A DNA stretch of 64,000 nt from the NCBI RefSeq assembly GCF_025574465.1, contig NZ_JAOBPP010000021.1:1178001-1242000 (forward strand), read 5' to 3'. Under the pieces are notes generated by a model. The model had not been told where the DNA came from. It made no database searches and saw nothing but the letters and a program-made list of their open reading frames with translations. A program made the translations under genes and the position numbers. This stretch comes from Kordiimonas aestuarii. Lineage in GTDB: Bacteria; Pseudomonadota; Alphaproteobacteria; Sphingomonadales; Kordiimonadaceae. How positions within the stretch are numbered: position 1 is the first letter of the stretch; each line of letters opens with the position of its first letter. Below, one piece after another: positions 1-9,154 of the stretch.

Positions 1-2538
1 TTTATCCCGACCTACGGGGGTAATCAGGCGCTTTATGGTGTCGACTTGAATGCCATTCCGGCGGCGCTCGTGGAGCGCGTCGAAGTTGTGGGGGGTGGTG
101 CTTCATCCTCTTTCGGCGGGGAGGCGGTCAGTGGCGTGGTAAATTTCAAGCTGCGCGATAATTTCGAGGGCTGGTCGGCAGCATTTCAAACAGGGCTGAC
201 CGGGCGCGGTGACCGCGAGGAGGTCGTGGCGTCGCTTACCTATGGTACCAAATTTGCCGGTGGGCGCGGCAGCCTTGTCGCCAGCCTCACGCTCGACGAC
301 CAGGCCGGGCTCAAGCTTGGTGACCGGGCCCTGACGGCGAATCCCAGCGGCTTTTCGCTTAACGGCAGGCAGGTGAGTCCGTCAACCCCCGGCGCTGTAT
401 TCCGGCCAGGCTATGGTGGCAGCGCATTGGGCGGACGCGGCGCGTTCGGGTCTGTTATCTCTTCTGACGGCAGCGAAGTTGACCTCGATGGTGCCTATAT
501 TTTTAGTGAGGAGGGAACATCTATTCAGCCGTTTGAAGGGCGGCTTGACCAGCTTTATAACTATGCAACGGACCAGACGCTGCTGACCCCGCTTGAACGG
601 GTTTTTGCCACCGTGAACTGGAAATATGACTTTGCGTCCGGTGAGCGGCTCGTGTTTGAAAACAGCGTGGCGTCCACGGCGATTGCGTCCACGCTGGCGC
701 CGATGCCGCTTTTCCATACCAGCGGACTGGTTCTGGGGCTCGACGAGACAATCATGGTGCCGCTGACCAACCCTTATGTGCCCGATGATGTGCGTGCGCT
801 GCTTGCTGGGGTGCCGGATGCTGAAGGTATCGTGTTGCAGCGCCGGATCGTTGAACTGGGGCCGCGCCGGACCGAGATCGAGCGACGCACGTATCGTTCG
901 ATGATCGGCCTTCAGGGCACTATGGGGGGCGAGTGGACCTACGACGCTTATTATCAGTACGGTCGCAGTCAGGTGCGCGAGGAACGGTCCGGCCTTCTTG
1001 ACCTGCTTAACTATCAGGCGGCGCTTGATCCTGCGCGTTGTGTGCAGGTGGTGGATTGCTCTGTCATCAACCCCTTCGGCAGCGAGGGATTCACCACCGA
1101 GGATATCGCCTTTTTGACAGCGCCCAACGCGGTGCGGCGGTTGCACGCTGACCAGCATATTGTCAGCCTTGCATTTGCGGGGCCCGCGGACATTCTGACC
1201 GAAGAAGCCACTCGGCTTTCCTTCGGGATGGAATACAGGTTTGAGACCTTGAAGGACACGCCCGACGAACGACTGAATAGTCGCCCTGTGTCGGGTTCGC
1301 TCAACTTTCCCGGTTCTTCAGGGTCATTTGGTGCGCTTGATGTCTATGCCGATATCACGCTGCCCCTTCTGAGCGATCTACCTGGTATTGACGAACTGAC
1401 CGCTACCGCTGGCGTGCGCGTGTCGGAAGTGTCGACGGTCGGTACGGTTGTTAACTGGCACGTGGGCGGAATCTTGTCGCCGGTCGGCGGGCTGAGTTTC
1501 CGGGCCTCCTACCAGGGTGGCCGCCGCGCCCCGAATATTGCGGAGTTATATTCGGCAGGCCCCAGCACCTATGGTTTTTATACCGACCCTTGCGTCTTTA
1601 CCGACACAACGCCTGATGTGGTGAAAGAAAACTGCTCTGCCGACGGCCTTCTGGGTACGGGCGGCAGCCTTCCTTATACGGCATCCCCGATCGAAAGCCT
1701 GATATTTGGTAACCCCAACCTGCATGAGGAGCGCTCGTCCAACTTCACATTGGGCGTGGTTTTCGACACCGAGGGCACTTACGACTATTTCCCAGGCCGG
1801 TTGCGTGTTGGAGTCGATGCCTACCGGATGGTGATTGACGATTATATCGTATCCGTGGACGCAAGCCGGATCCTTGCTGACTGTTATAACAGCGAAGATC
1901 TTAGCCACACCTTCTGCGGCCAGAGCGCGTCCACCCGCAAGCTGATGATCCAGCGTGATCGGAGCACCGGGCGGCTGATGTCGGTTGAAAGCACCTACAT
2001 CAATCAGGGGCGGCAAACGCTGGAAGGGCTCGATATCGACGTCCAGTATGTTGCCGACCTGCGTGATGATGGACTGCTTGGCCTGATCGATGAGATTTCC
2101 TTTGTCGGCCGGTACACCCTGAACCACCGGGTTGACTGGCAACAGTCACCGGACAGTGAGGTCATCGACTTTCTGGGCACTGCTAAGTTTCCCCGGCACA
2201 AATTCCAGTTTGGTGTCAGTATTGGCATGGGCGATGTAACGGTGGACTGGGACACCCGTTTCCGCAGCAGCGTCGTATCAAGTTACGAAGCCCTGCAGTT
2301 TTTTAACGTGCTGAGCGATGCAGCGGACATACCGGAAGTCAATATTGGCTCGATCTGGTATCATGACCTTTCGGCGCGCGTGCGTATCCACGGCAATTCC
2401 ACGCTTTATGGAGGGGTGCGCAATCTTTTTGATGCCCAACCCAATCACATTTTTGGCGGGTCGGTTGGCGATACATTTCCGGAATATTATGACGTTATCG
2501 GCCGCCGCTTTTACATGGGCGTGGTTATCGACTTCTAA
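1..2538 (+). CDS. TonB-dependent outer-membrane receptor, 5' end missing
   Basis: The reading frame is open from base 1, so this is the 3' part of a gene that starts outside the window; 845 residues are visible. The first visible residues match the end of a plug domain (IPAALVERVEVVGGGASSSF, then GGEAVSGVVNF). A long beta-barrel follows, with regularly spaced aromatic residues, ending in an aromatic C-terminus (GVVIDF) typical of BamA-inserted porins. The family imports siderophores, vitamins or oligosaccharides across the outer membrane using TonB energy. The substrate cannot be told here. A LysR regulator and a small TonB-like protein follow, so these may be functionally linked. Confidence 0.9.
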   Translation, partial: FIPTYGGNQALYGVDLNAIPAALVERVEVVGGGASSSFGGEAVSGVVNFKLRDNFEGWSAAFQTGLTGRGDREEVVASLTYGTKFAGGRGSLVASLTLDDQAGLKLGDRALTANPSGFSLNGRQVSPSTPGAVFRPGYGGSALGGRGAFGSVISSDGSEVDLDGAYIFSEEGTSIQPFEGRLDQLYNYATDQTLLTPLERVFATVNWKYDFASGERLVFENSVASTAIASTLAPMPLFHTSGLVLGLDETIMVPLTNPYVPDDVRALLAGVPDAEGIVLQRRIVELGPRRTEIERRTYRSMIGLQGTMGGEWTYDAYYQYGRSQVREERSGLLDLLNYQAALDPARCVQVVDCSVINPFGSEGFTTEDIAFLTAPNAVRRLHADQHIVSLAFAGPADILTEEATRLSFGMEYRFETLKDTPDERLNSRPVSGSLNFPGSSGSFGALDVYADITLPLLSDLPGIDELTATAGVRVSEVSTVGTVVNWHVGGILSPVGGLSFRASYQGGRRAPNIAELYSAGPSTYGFYTDPCVFTDTTPDVVKENCSADGLLGTGGSLPYTASPIESLIFGNPNLHEERSSNFTLGVVFDTEGTYDYFPGRLRVGVDAYRMVIDDYIVSVDASRILADCYNSEDLSHTFCGQSASTRKLMIQRDRSTGRLMSVESTYINQGRQTLEGLDIDVQYVADLRDDGLLGLIDEISFVGRYTLNHRVDWQQSPDSEVIDFLGTAKFPRHKFQFGVSIGMGDVTVDWDTRFRSSVVSSYEALQFFNVLSDAADIPEVNIGSIWYHDLSARVRIHGNSTLYGGVRNLFDAQPNHIFGGSVGDTFPEYYDVIGRRFYMGVVIDF

Positions 2539-2592
2539 ACACGCTCATGTGATCAGGATGGCCCATATTTCCAGTTCAACATGACGATACTT

Positions 2593-2608
2593 GGTGCAAA
2601 TATGCACC
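2593..2608. promoter_or_regulatory. Perfect dyad just before the LysR start codon
   Basis: GGTGCA-AATA-TGCACC is a perfect 6-bp inverted repeat ending three bases before the LysR ATG at 2612. It covers the place where a ribosome binding site would be expected. It may be an autoregulatory operator or an RNA hairpin limiting translation. This is inferred from position only. Confidence 0.35.
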
Positions 2609-2611
2609 GCT

Positions 2612-3508
2612 ATGAACTGGGATGATTTAAAGATTTTTCTGGCGGTCGCGGAAGCGCCGTCCATGCGGGCGGCAGCGCAGGCGCTGAAGGTCAGCCACAG
2701 CACCGTTTCGCGTCGGATAGATGCGCTTGAAGGGGCACTTAATGTACGCCTTTTTGACCGGATGCCGGATGGGTACCGGCTAACGGGAGCAGGTGAAGAG
2801 CTTTTGCCCGTGGCTCTTCAGACCGATGAATGCCTGCACACCTTTGGGCGCAGCGTGGCAGGACGCGACGATATGCTGTCAGGTCAGGTGCGGCTGACGC
2901 TTCCGGACCCGATCGTTGCCACCGGACATTTTGGCGATATTTTCCTTGGCTTCATGCGGCAATATCCGGAGATTCAGCTGCGGATCGACTCATCCATGGA
3001 ACTGTTTGATCTTTCCCGCCGTGAGGCTGATGTAGCCCTCAGGTTTACCAATACCCCGCCTGTACACCTGATTGGCCGCAAGCTCGGTAACATGCATCAG
3101 GCAATTTATGGCACTCAGGAATATATCAGGGCACACCCTCCCGAAGGCCCGGAGAGTGACGCCCGATGGGTCGGGTGGGGCGAGCCTGATCACTGCCCGG
3201 AATGGATTGCGCGGTCCCCTTATCCGCATCTCAAGGTGCTCGGCCATTTCGATAGTCTGGATATACAGTTGGCGATGATCAAGCAGGGTGGCGGCATCGG
3301 CTTTATTCCATGCCTGGTGGGGGACTGTCAGCCTGACCTTGTACGGTTGAGCGAACCGGTGGCCACCATTGATGTCTGGCTGTTGTCGCATGGCGACACA
3401 AGAGGAGCCGCGCGCATGCGCGCGTTCCGACAGTATCTGCTGGAACGGGCCGCAGACATTGAAGCCGCGCTGGCTGGGCGGCTTCACGACAAAAGTCTAC
3501 AAGGTTAG
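2612..3508 (+). CDS. LysR-family transcriptional regulator
   Basis: A 298-residue protein. The N-terminus (MNWDDLKIFLAVAEAPSMRA, then the SHSTVSRRIDALE helix) is a LysR winged helix-turn-helix, and residues from about 90 form a periplasmic-binding-like effector domain. I chose ATG at 2612 because LysR proteins normally begin about five residues before DLKIFL; a TTG at 2591 is in frame but gives an unusual extension. It lies 73 bases after the TonB receptor on the same strand and ends tail-to-tail, with a 4-base overlap, against the TonB-like gene. It probably regulates a neighbouring gene; the effector is unknown. Confidence 0.9.
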   Translation: MNWDDLKIFLAVAEAPSMRAAAQALKVSHSTVSRRIDALEGALNVRLFDRMPDGYRLTGAGEELLPVALQTDECLHTFGRSVAGRDDMLSGQVRLTLPDPIVATGHFGDIFLGFMRQYPEIQLRIDSSMELFDLSRREADVALRFTNTPPVHLIGRKLGNMHQAIYGTQEYIRAHPPEGPESDARWVGWGEPDHCPEWIARSPYPHLKVLGHFDSLDIQLAMIKQGGGIGFIPCLVGDCQPDLVRLSEPVATIDVWLLSHGDTRGAARMRAFRQYLLERAADIEAALAGRLHDKSLQG

Positions 3509-3864
3509 TCGAGCGACCAGGTCAAGGGCAGCACGAACGAGAGTTCGTTCTGTCCACTTGGAAGGGGCGGCAGCGGATTGAGGCGATCCATCAGTTTTGG
3601 AATGGCCTTGTCAAGGACATCTTCACCCGTCGCTTCTACAATCTCGAAAGTGCTGATGGTGCCATCTGCGGCAACAGTCAGGCGTACCTTGGCGGAACCC
3701 TCAAGCTGGCGTGCCACCGCCATACGCGGATAGCCCTGTTTGGCGGCTACTTTTTGTACGACCTCGCGCTGCCAGTCTTGCATGGCGTCAGCAACGGCAG
3801 TGTTGCTGGTTGCAGAGATGAATACCAGCCCGACGAAGGCCAGCAGATATGCTGAAAGTTTCAT
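3505..3864 (-). CDS. Small exported TonB C-terminal domain protein
   Basis: A 119-residue protein with an N-terminal hydrophobic segment (MKLSAYLLAFVGLVFISATS) that looks like a signal peptide, followed almost directly by a TonB C-terminal fold. The signature is YPRMAVARQLEGSAKVRLTV, then DGTISTFEIVEATGEDVLDK. It lacks the proline-rich periplasm-spanning spacer of a classical TonB, so it may be periplasmic or a reduced partner rather than a full energy transducer. ATG at 3864 follows GGGTGG; an in-frame ATG at 3882 would add six residues. It is convergent with the LysR gene near a TonB receptor. Confidence 0.75.
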   Translation of the reverse strand: MKLSAYLLAFVGLVFISATSNTAVADAMQDWQREVVQKVAAKQGYPRMAVARQLEGSAKVRLTVAADGTISTFEIVEATGEDVLDKAIPKLMDRLNPLPPLPSGQNELSFVLPLTWSLD

Positions 3865-3942
3865 TATGCCACCCATCCTCATTTGACGCGAAAAGGAAAC
3901 GACGCTGCACAGGAACAGTATAAGGCGCAGACGCGCGCCGGG

Positions 3943-3984
3943 AAACTGTTATCAACAATGCACATTATCTCTTAATAACAGTTT
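3943..3984. promoter_or_regulatory. Two perfect 10-bp inverted arms, three helical turns apart
   Basis: AAACTGTTAT at 3943-3952 and its exact reverse complement ATAACAGTTT at 3975-3984 are 32 bp apart. That is close to three turns of B-DNA, so both sites face the same side of the helix. They lie between the divergent TonB-like gene and the kefF-kefC pair, which suits a cooperative or looping regulator. Downstream at 4025-4038 is a short GCCCG-GAAA-CGGGC hairpin in the probable kefF leader. Confidence 0.45.
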
Positions 3985-4075
3985 AACCCTGGTTTAGAGA
4001 AAATTGCCAGACATGGCTGGCGTCGCCCGGAAACGGGCATTAAGCTCGGGACCTAAATGCAAAGGCTAGGCTTTC

Positions 4076-4621
4076 ATGCGGCACCTCCTTCTCATCTATG
4101 CTCACCCGACACCACGCGGGTCATACCTGAACCGCTATCTTACTGAAAGACTGGGGGATATGCCGAATGTCGAACTGCGGGACCTTTATCAACTGTATCC
4201 CGATTTTTATATCGATGCAGCGCAGGAGCAGGAAAGCCTCGGCAGGGCAGATGTCGTGGTGATGCAATTTCCTATCCGCTGGTTTAGCGTGCCGTCTATC
4301 ATTCGGGAATGGCAGGACAGTGTGCTGACCAAGGGTTTTGCCTTTGGGCCGGGCGGCAACGCACTCAAGGGTAAACGTTTCATGGCTGCGGTCAGCACCG
4401 GCGGGCAGGAAAGGTCATATGAGCAAGGCGAACCGCACGGTGCCGGGATTGATGCCTATCTGGCACCAGTGGTGCAGACGGCGGTTTTTTGCGGTATGGA
4501 GGTGGTTGAACCTTTTGTGGTGCACGGGGCGCGAGACCTTGATACCCGGAAACGCGATGACGTGGCACAAGCCTATATGGAGCGGCTCAGGGCCCTGACG
4601 CAGGGGGAAGATCATGGCTGA
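4076..4621 (+). CDS. kefF: KefF/KefG-type NAD(P)H oxidoreductase
   Basis: A 181-residue flavodoxin-fold protein. The start LLLIYAHPTPRGSYLNRYL and the segment VVVMQFPIRWFSVPSIIREW are typical of the NAD(P)H quinone oxidoreductase/KefF family, as is KGFAFGPGGNALKGKRF, a nucleotide and flavin-binding region. In enterobacteria KefF and KefG bind the KefC and KefB antiporters and are needed for full efflux activity. Here the gene overlaps the downstream antiporter by 8 bases, strongly suggesting translational coupling and the same partnership. The gene symbol is by analogy; whether it is closer to KefF or KefG cannot be decided. Confidence 0.85.
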   Translation: MRHLLLIYAHPTPRGSYLNRYLTERLGDMPNVELRDLYQLYPDFYIDAAQEQESLGRADVVVMQFPIRWFSVPSIIREWQDSVLTKGFAFGPGGNALKGKRFMAAVSTGGQERSYEQGEPHGAGIDAYLAPVVQTAVFCGMEVVEPFVVHGARDLDTRKRDDVAQAYMERLRALTQGEDHG

Positions 4622-6410
4622 ACAGACATTCTTGCAAAGCGCATTGATTTATCTGAGCGCTGCCGTGATTGCCGTCCCCATTTTCAAAAGGCTGGGGCTT
4701 GGTGCAGCACTCGGGTATCTGGTTGCAGGTATGGTGATCGGCCCCTGGGGGTTGCAGCTCATCAGCGACGTGGACACCATTCTGGACTTCTCCGAATTTG
4801 GTGTGGTGCTGCTGATGTTCCTGATAGGGCTTGAACTCAATCCATCGAAACTATGGCAACTGAGACGTCCGGCCATTGGCCTGGGCGGGCTTCAGGTCGT
4901 CGGCACAACGCTGTTGGTTGCGGTGGTTGGCATGGGTTTTGGCCTGACGTTGCCAGTGGCGCTGATTGCAGGGGCCGCGATGGCCATGTCGTCCACACCT
5001 ATCGCCCTTCAGGCGCTTGAGGAGCGTGGGCTTGGGCGTGCCTCCGTTGGCACCTCGGCTTTTGCAGTGTTGCTGTTTCAGGATATTGCAGTGGTGCCGT
5101 TATTGGCAATTGTGCCGCTTTTTGAAGCCGGGGTCCATGACAGCCGGACAGAAGGATGGGTTGCCGCAATCCAGATTTTTGCTTTCTTCGCGCTTATCGT
5201 ACTGGGGGGGCGTTTTGCGCTCAGGCCCATTTTCCGCATCATCGCATCGACCCGGCTCAGGGAGATATTTACAGCCTTCTCGCTGTTTCTTGTGGTTGGT
5301 GCCGGGCTGCTGGCCGAGGCCGTGGGCATCTCTATGGCGCTTGGCACTTTTCTGGCGGGTGTGTTGCTGGCGGAATCTGAATATCGCCATGAACTTGAAC
5401 TGAATATCGAACCATTCAAGGGGTTGCTTCTTGGCCTTTTCTTTATCGCGGTGGGCATGTCTGTCGATTTCTCGCTGTTGATCGCGAAGCCCTTTGTGGT
5501 GGTTGGTCTTGTCATGCTGCTGGTGACCCTCAAGATCATCGTGCTTTTGCCGGTGGCCCGGTCCGGAGGGCATGTGCCGGCGGAACAATTCCTGTTTGCC
5601 ACAGTGCTGTCGCAGGGTGGTGAATTTGCTTTCGTACTGATCTCGGTTGCGCTGGGCGCAGGACTGATCGCACCCGAATTTGCGGCGATGATGGTCGTGG
5701 TCGCGACCTTCTCGATGCTGGTGACCCCGCTTTTGCTGTTTCTCTATGACCGGTATCTATACACGCGCCTGTGCAAGGCGGAACAGCAGACGAGCGATGT
5801 GATTGGCAATGAGAACCACGTCATCATTGCGGGGTTTGGCCGTTTCGGCCAGATCGTTGGGCGTTTTCTCATGTCCTTCCGTGTGCCGATGACGGTGGTG
5901 GACCATGACCCCAACCATATCGAGTTCATTCGAAAATTTGGCTACAAGGTCTTTTATGGCGATGCATCAAGGCTTGACCTGCTGCAGTCAGCGGGGGCGA
6001 GCAAAGCCCGGTTGCTGGTGTTGGCGATGGATGACAGCGAAGCCGTGCTGGAAGCTGCGCGTGTCGCACGCGAGCACTTTCCCAATCTCACTATCCTTGC
6101 GCGGGCGAGAAATCGTCCGAACGTGAATGACCTGAGGGAACTGGGTGTCGTGCTTGTGCGCCGTGAAACCTTTTCGTCGGCCCTTGAACTGGGGGAGCTG
6201 GCGCTGAGAGAGCTTGGTTTTGGTGCCCACGAAGCGCACAAGGCAGCAAGAAAGTTCCGCCACTATGACGAGAAGATGATAGCGGCATCTGCCGCTTTCC
6301 GCGGCGATGAAAAAAAGGCGGTTGATTTTGCCAAAAAATCCCGGGCGCAGTTGGAGCGCATCATGAGCGCGGATGAGGAAGAAAATACATCAGACCCCGG
6401 TTGGCATTGA
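4614..6410 (+). CDS. kefC: Glutathione-gated K+/H+ antiporter, KefB/KefC type
   Basis: A 598-residue inner-membrane protein. Residues 1-385 are a CPA2 cation/proton antiporter domain with about twelve hydrophobic segments (for example GLGAALGYLVAGMVIGPWGL and GVVLLMFLIGLELNPSKL). From about residue 400 there is an RCK/TrkA-N Rossmann domain (NHVIIAGFGRFGQIVG) that in KefC senses glutathione and its adducts. A charged C-terminal tail follows (RKFRHYDEKM, then FAKKSRAQLERIM). The expected role is K+ efflux and cytoplasmic acidification in response to electrophiles. The start overlaps kefF by 8 bases. KefB versus KefC cannot be resolved from sequence alone. Confidence 0.9.
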   Translation: MAEQTFLQSALIYLSAAVIAVPIFKRLGLGAALGYLVAGMVIGPWGLQLISDVDTILDFSEFGVVLLMFLIGLELNPSKLWQLRRPAIGLGGLQVVGTTLLVAVVGMGFGLTLPVALIAGAAMAMSSTPIALQALEERGLGRASVGTSAFAVLLFQDIAVVPLLAIVPLFEAGVHDSRTEGWVAAIQIFAFFALIVLGGRFALRPIFRIIASTRLREIFTAFSLFLVVGAGLLAEAVGISMALGTFLAGVLLAESEYRHELELNIEPFKGLLLGLFFIAVGMSVDFSLLIAKPFVVVGLVMLLVTLKIIVLLPVARSGGHVPAEQFLFATVLSQGGEFAFVLISVALGAGLIAPEFAAMMVVVATFSMLVTPLLLFLYDRYLYTRLCKAEQQTSDVIGNENHVIIAGFGRFGQIVGRFLMSFRVPMTVVDHDPNHIEFIRKFGYKVFYGDASRLDLLQSAGASKARLLVLAMDDSEAVLEAARVAREHFPNLTILARARNRPNVNDLRELGVVLVRRETFSSALELGELALRELGFGAHEAHKAARKFRHYDEKMIAASAAFRGDEKKAVDFAKKSRAQLERIMSADEEENTSDPGWH

Positions 6411-6481
6411 CAGCAAAGGTGCCAAGCAGGCAGTAAAGACATTGCCCGGTCTGACCCATAAGCCGAGACTAAGGACTTTCC

Positions 6482-6754
6482 ATGCCCAGAAGCCTTCATG
6501 TCGCCGTTGTGAAAGACGGCCAAACCTTCCTTCAAGGAACCTTTGATGTCTCCGACACCGATTATGACGTCGTCAGTAAGATGCTGAATGAGGTTGAGAT
6601 GGACCACGGCCAGGCGGCAAGCCTGATAAGTGGCTATATGCATGCCCGCGATGTCGGTCAGGTGACCGAAGACATGGGGAAGATCGCCATGTTTGCGGTA
6701 GTCTATATGCTGCAGGCGGGCGAAACCAATATTGAGATACCGTTCGAGAGCTAA
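6482..6754 (+). CDS. Small protein of unknown function
   Basis: A 90-residue, acidic, apparently soluble protein with no signal peptide or membrane segment. I do not recognise a family. It begins with a beta-strand-like stretch (LHVAVVKDGQTFLQGTFDV), continues with an amphipathic helical middle (DYDVVSKMLNEVEMDHGQAA) and ends in EIPFES. ATG at 6482 is preceded by AAGGAC at a good distance. It lies 71 bases after kefC on the same strand and could be the last gene of that unit. Codon use looks like its neighbours, so it is probably a genuine gene. Confidence 0.6.
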   Translation: MPRSLHVAVVKDGQTFLQGTFDVSDTDYDVVSKMLNEVEMDHGQAASLISGYMHARDVGQVTEDMGKIAMFAVVYMLQAGETNIEIPFES

Positions 6755-6891
6755 CGCGCGGGCCGGTTTCACAAGTCCAGACTTGCATTCAGAGGCAAAA
6801 TGCCGCAGAAGGCACCCTCAATTTACGCGGCAGGCGCAGCCTCCGCCTTGTGCCGGGCGTGACAAGACTGTCCGCCAATTCTTGTAAGCGA

Positions 6892-6900
6892 TGATATAAT
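6892..6900 (+). promoter_or_regulatory. Candidate extended -10 promoter element for the sulP gene
   Basis: TGATATAAT is an exact extended -10 element (TGn plus TATAAT) 52 bases upstream of the SulP start codon. No good -35 box is seen at the expected distance, which is tolerated when the TGn extension is present. It is the best sigma-70 candidate in the 198-base gap. Confidence 0.4.
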
Positions 6901-6952
6901 CGGCGTCTGTTGGTATGGTCTTCCATGCCACCGCGCCTGAGAGAGCAAAGCC

Positions 6953-8506
6953 ATGACCGTGCCTTTCACCCCAGCCCGCATCAAAACCGAACTGCTGTCC
7001 GGCCTGACGGTCGCGCTTGCGCTTGTGCCCGAAGCCGTTGCTTTCGCGTTTGTGGCCCATGTACATCCCCTCGTTGGGTTGTACGCTGCGTTTATCGTGG
7101 GACTCGTTACGGCACTTTTTGGCGGCCGCCCTGGTATGATCTCAGGCGCGACAGGTGCGCTTGCCGTGGTGATGGTTACCCTGGTGATCAATCACGGGGT
7201 CGAATATCTGTTCGCGACCGTGGTGCTTATGGGAATTATTCAGGTGTTCGCGGGGATTGCGCGGCTTGGCAAGTTCATCCGTATGGTGCCATACCCGGTG
7301 ATGCTGGGGTTTGTGAACGGCCTTGCGATAGTGATTTTCCTCGCCCAGCTTGGCCAGTTCAAGATCGCGGGCCCGGACGGCACCCTTTCATGGCTGACGG
7401 GCAGCGCGATGTATCTGATGCTGGGCCTTGTGGGCGTGACCATGGCGGTGATCGTCCTTGCTGGTCGGTACCTGAAGTTTATTCCAGCTCCGCTGGTCGG
7501 CATTTTGGCAACCACGGCGCTGGTAACCTTCCTCGACCTCGATGCACGCCGCGTTGGCGATCTTGCGTCAATCGCCGGTGATCTGCCGAACTTCCACATT
7601 CCGTTGGTGCCCTTCAATCTTGAGACCTTGACCATTATCTTTCCATACGCTGTGATTCTCGCGGCAATTGGCCTGATCGAATCGCTCCTGACCCTCAACC
7701 TGGTAGCGGAGATCACCGAAACCCACGGTGGCGCCAGCCAGGAATGTGCGGCGCAGGGTGCGGCCAACATCATCACCGGTTTTTTTGGCGGCATGGGGGG
7801 CTGTGCGATGATCGGCCAAAGCATGATCAATATTGAATCAGGGGGGCGTACCCGTCTGGCCGCCAGCGCCGCCGCGCTGTTCCTTCTTGGCTTTATCTTG
7901 TTTGGATCTGGTGCGATTGAACAAATCCCACTCGCCGCGCTTGTTGGTGTCATGTTCATGGTTGTCATCAGCACCTTTGCGTGGTCCAGCTTCCGCATCA
8001 TGCACAAAATCCCGCGCTCCGACGCCTTTGTGCTTGTGCTTGTATCTGCCGTAACGGTCATCAGCGATCTCGCCATCGCTGTTGTGGTGGGGGTGATTTT
8101 TGCCGCGCTAGTCTTTGCCTGGAAAGCATCGCGCCGTATTGCTGCGCAGACGGAGATAGATGACGCAGGCCGCAAGATATACAAGCTCAGCGGTCCATTG
8201 TTTTTTGGTTCGATTGAAAGCTTCGCAGCCCTGTTTGACCCCAAGACGGACCCGGACGAGATCATCGTTGATTTTGCTGGCTCTCGCGTTCTGGATCACT
8301 CCGGCCTGCAGGCGATCGATTCGCTGGCGGAGAAATACGAGCGCGCGGGAAAAAGCCTTCAGATGCAGCACCTGAGCGGTGACTGTCGCAAGCTGCTCAA
8401 GAAAGCTGGCAGCCTTGTACGTGCCTCAGAGGTGGAAGATCCGAAATACGGCGTTGCGGTCGATTACGGCCATACCTTCGACGACGAGCAGCCAAAAGGC
8501 GTTTGA
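6953..8506 (+). CDS. SulP-family anion transporter with STAS domain
   Basis: A 517-residue inner-membrane protein. The N-terminal segment (SGLTVALALVPEAVAFAFVA) and later VGLYAAFIVGLVTALFGGRP are the sulfate-permease signature, with about ten to twelve hydrophobic spans to residue 390. From about residue 410 a cytoplasmic STAS domain follows (PLFFGSIESFAALF, VLDHSGLQAIDSLAEKYE), with the conserved serine near residue 449. The family exchanges or symports sulfate, bicarbonate or other anions; the substrate here is not evident. The sulfotransferases later in the window need activated sulfate, but no direct link is shown. Confidence 0.9.
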   Translation: MTVPFTPARIKTELLSGLTVALALVPEAVAFAFVAHVHPLVGLYAAFIVGLVTALFGGRPGMISGATGALAVVMVTLVINHGVEYLFATVVLMGIIQVFAGIARLGKFIRMVPYPVMLGFVNGLAIVIFLAQLGQFKIAGPDGTLSWLTGSAMYLMLGLVGVTMAVIVLAGRYLKFIPAPLVGILATTALVTFLDLDARRVGDLASIAGDLPNFHIPLVPFNLETLTIIFPYAVILAAIGLIESLLTLNLVAEITETHGGASQECAAQGAANIITGFFGGMGGCAMIGQSMINIESGGRTRLAASAAALFLLGFILFGSGAIEQIPLAALVGVMFMVVISTFAWSSFRIMHKIPRSDAFVLVLVSAVTVISDLAIAVVVGVIFAALVFAWKASRRIAAQTEIDDAGRKIYKLSGPLFFGSIESFAALFDPKTDPDEIIVDFAGSRVLDHSGLQAIDSLAEKYERAGKSLQMQHLSGDCRKLLKKAGSLVRASEVEDPKYGVAVDYGHTFDDEQPKGV

Positions 8507-8510
8507 CCGC

Positions 8511-9071
8511 CTAGGCGGATTGCGCCGCAAGGCCTTGCAATGAGGGCAGGCCGAAACCGATATCTATATAGTGCGGCGGCTGCATTTGCCGGGTGCCATA
8601 GTCAGCTGTGCCGCTGTCATCAATGATGGCCGCGGCCCCTACGCTTTCCATGCGACTGCAGCCAAGAAGCATCCAGCGCCCCTCTTTTTCGTGGGCGAGC
8701 GGAAAAAAGGTTGTGTGCAGTTTTTTCGCGTTGCTGCCAAGGGGGCTGACAATCCTTGTCAGCTTCACCCCGCAGCGGTCTTCATAACAGGTACGGTAGA
8801 CCTCCATCATATAAGGCCGTTGGTCTTTCGGTATGCGGGTGTTGAGGAAGTCCTCGCTCGTGGTGTCCCGACCGCCGAGGCGGGTAACTTCGGTGCCCAT
8901 GAACTTGATGTACATATGAAACGGGGGCGCATATTCCAGCACCCATACATGGCGCATCACCGATGTCAGGTGTTCGGCTTTGATGTCTTGCCAGAATGGC
9001 AGTGGCTGGCCCACCCGGCGGGGGAGCACTTGCCAGGTTCCAAGCAGCGTTTGTCCCAGAGTTACTACCAT
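8511..9071 (-). CDS. PAS_5-type sensory domain protein
   Basis: A 186-residue single-domain protein. Its arrangement, LLGTWQVLPRR then LPFWQDIKAEHLTSVMRHVW, then YIKFMGTEVTRLGGRD and YMMEVYRTCYEDRCG, fits the PAS_5 family, which is frequent in alphaproteobacteria. No output domain, signal peptide or membrane span is visible. Members are thought to sense small molecules or act as partners of signalling proteins, but function is mostly unknown. It is convergent with the SulP gene, with four bases between the stops, and lies downstream of the glycosyltransferase on the same strand. Confidence 0.75.
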   Translation of the reverse strand: MVVTLGQTLLGTWQVLPRRVGQPLPFWQDIKAEHLTSVMRHVWVLEYAPPFHMYIKFMGTEVTRLGGRDTTSEDFLNTRIPKDQRPYMMEVYRTCYEDRCGVKLTRIVSPLGSNAKKLHTTFFPLAHEKEGRWMLLGCSRMESVGAAAIIDDSGTADYGTRQMQPPHYIDIGFGLPSLQGLAAQSA

Positions 9072-9154
9072 ATACTACACATCTCACCTTGAGGACCCCG
9101 CCAATATCATAATGGGAAAGTGTAAACGACAGGTATATGGGGAAAGAACGTGCC

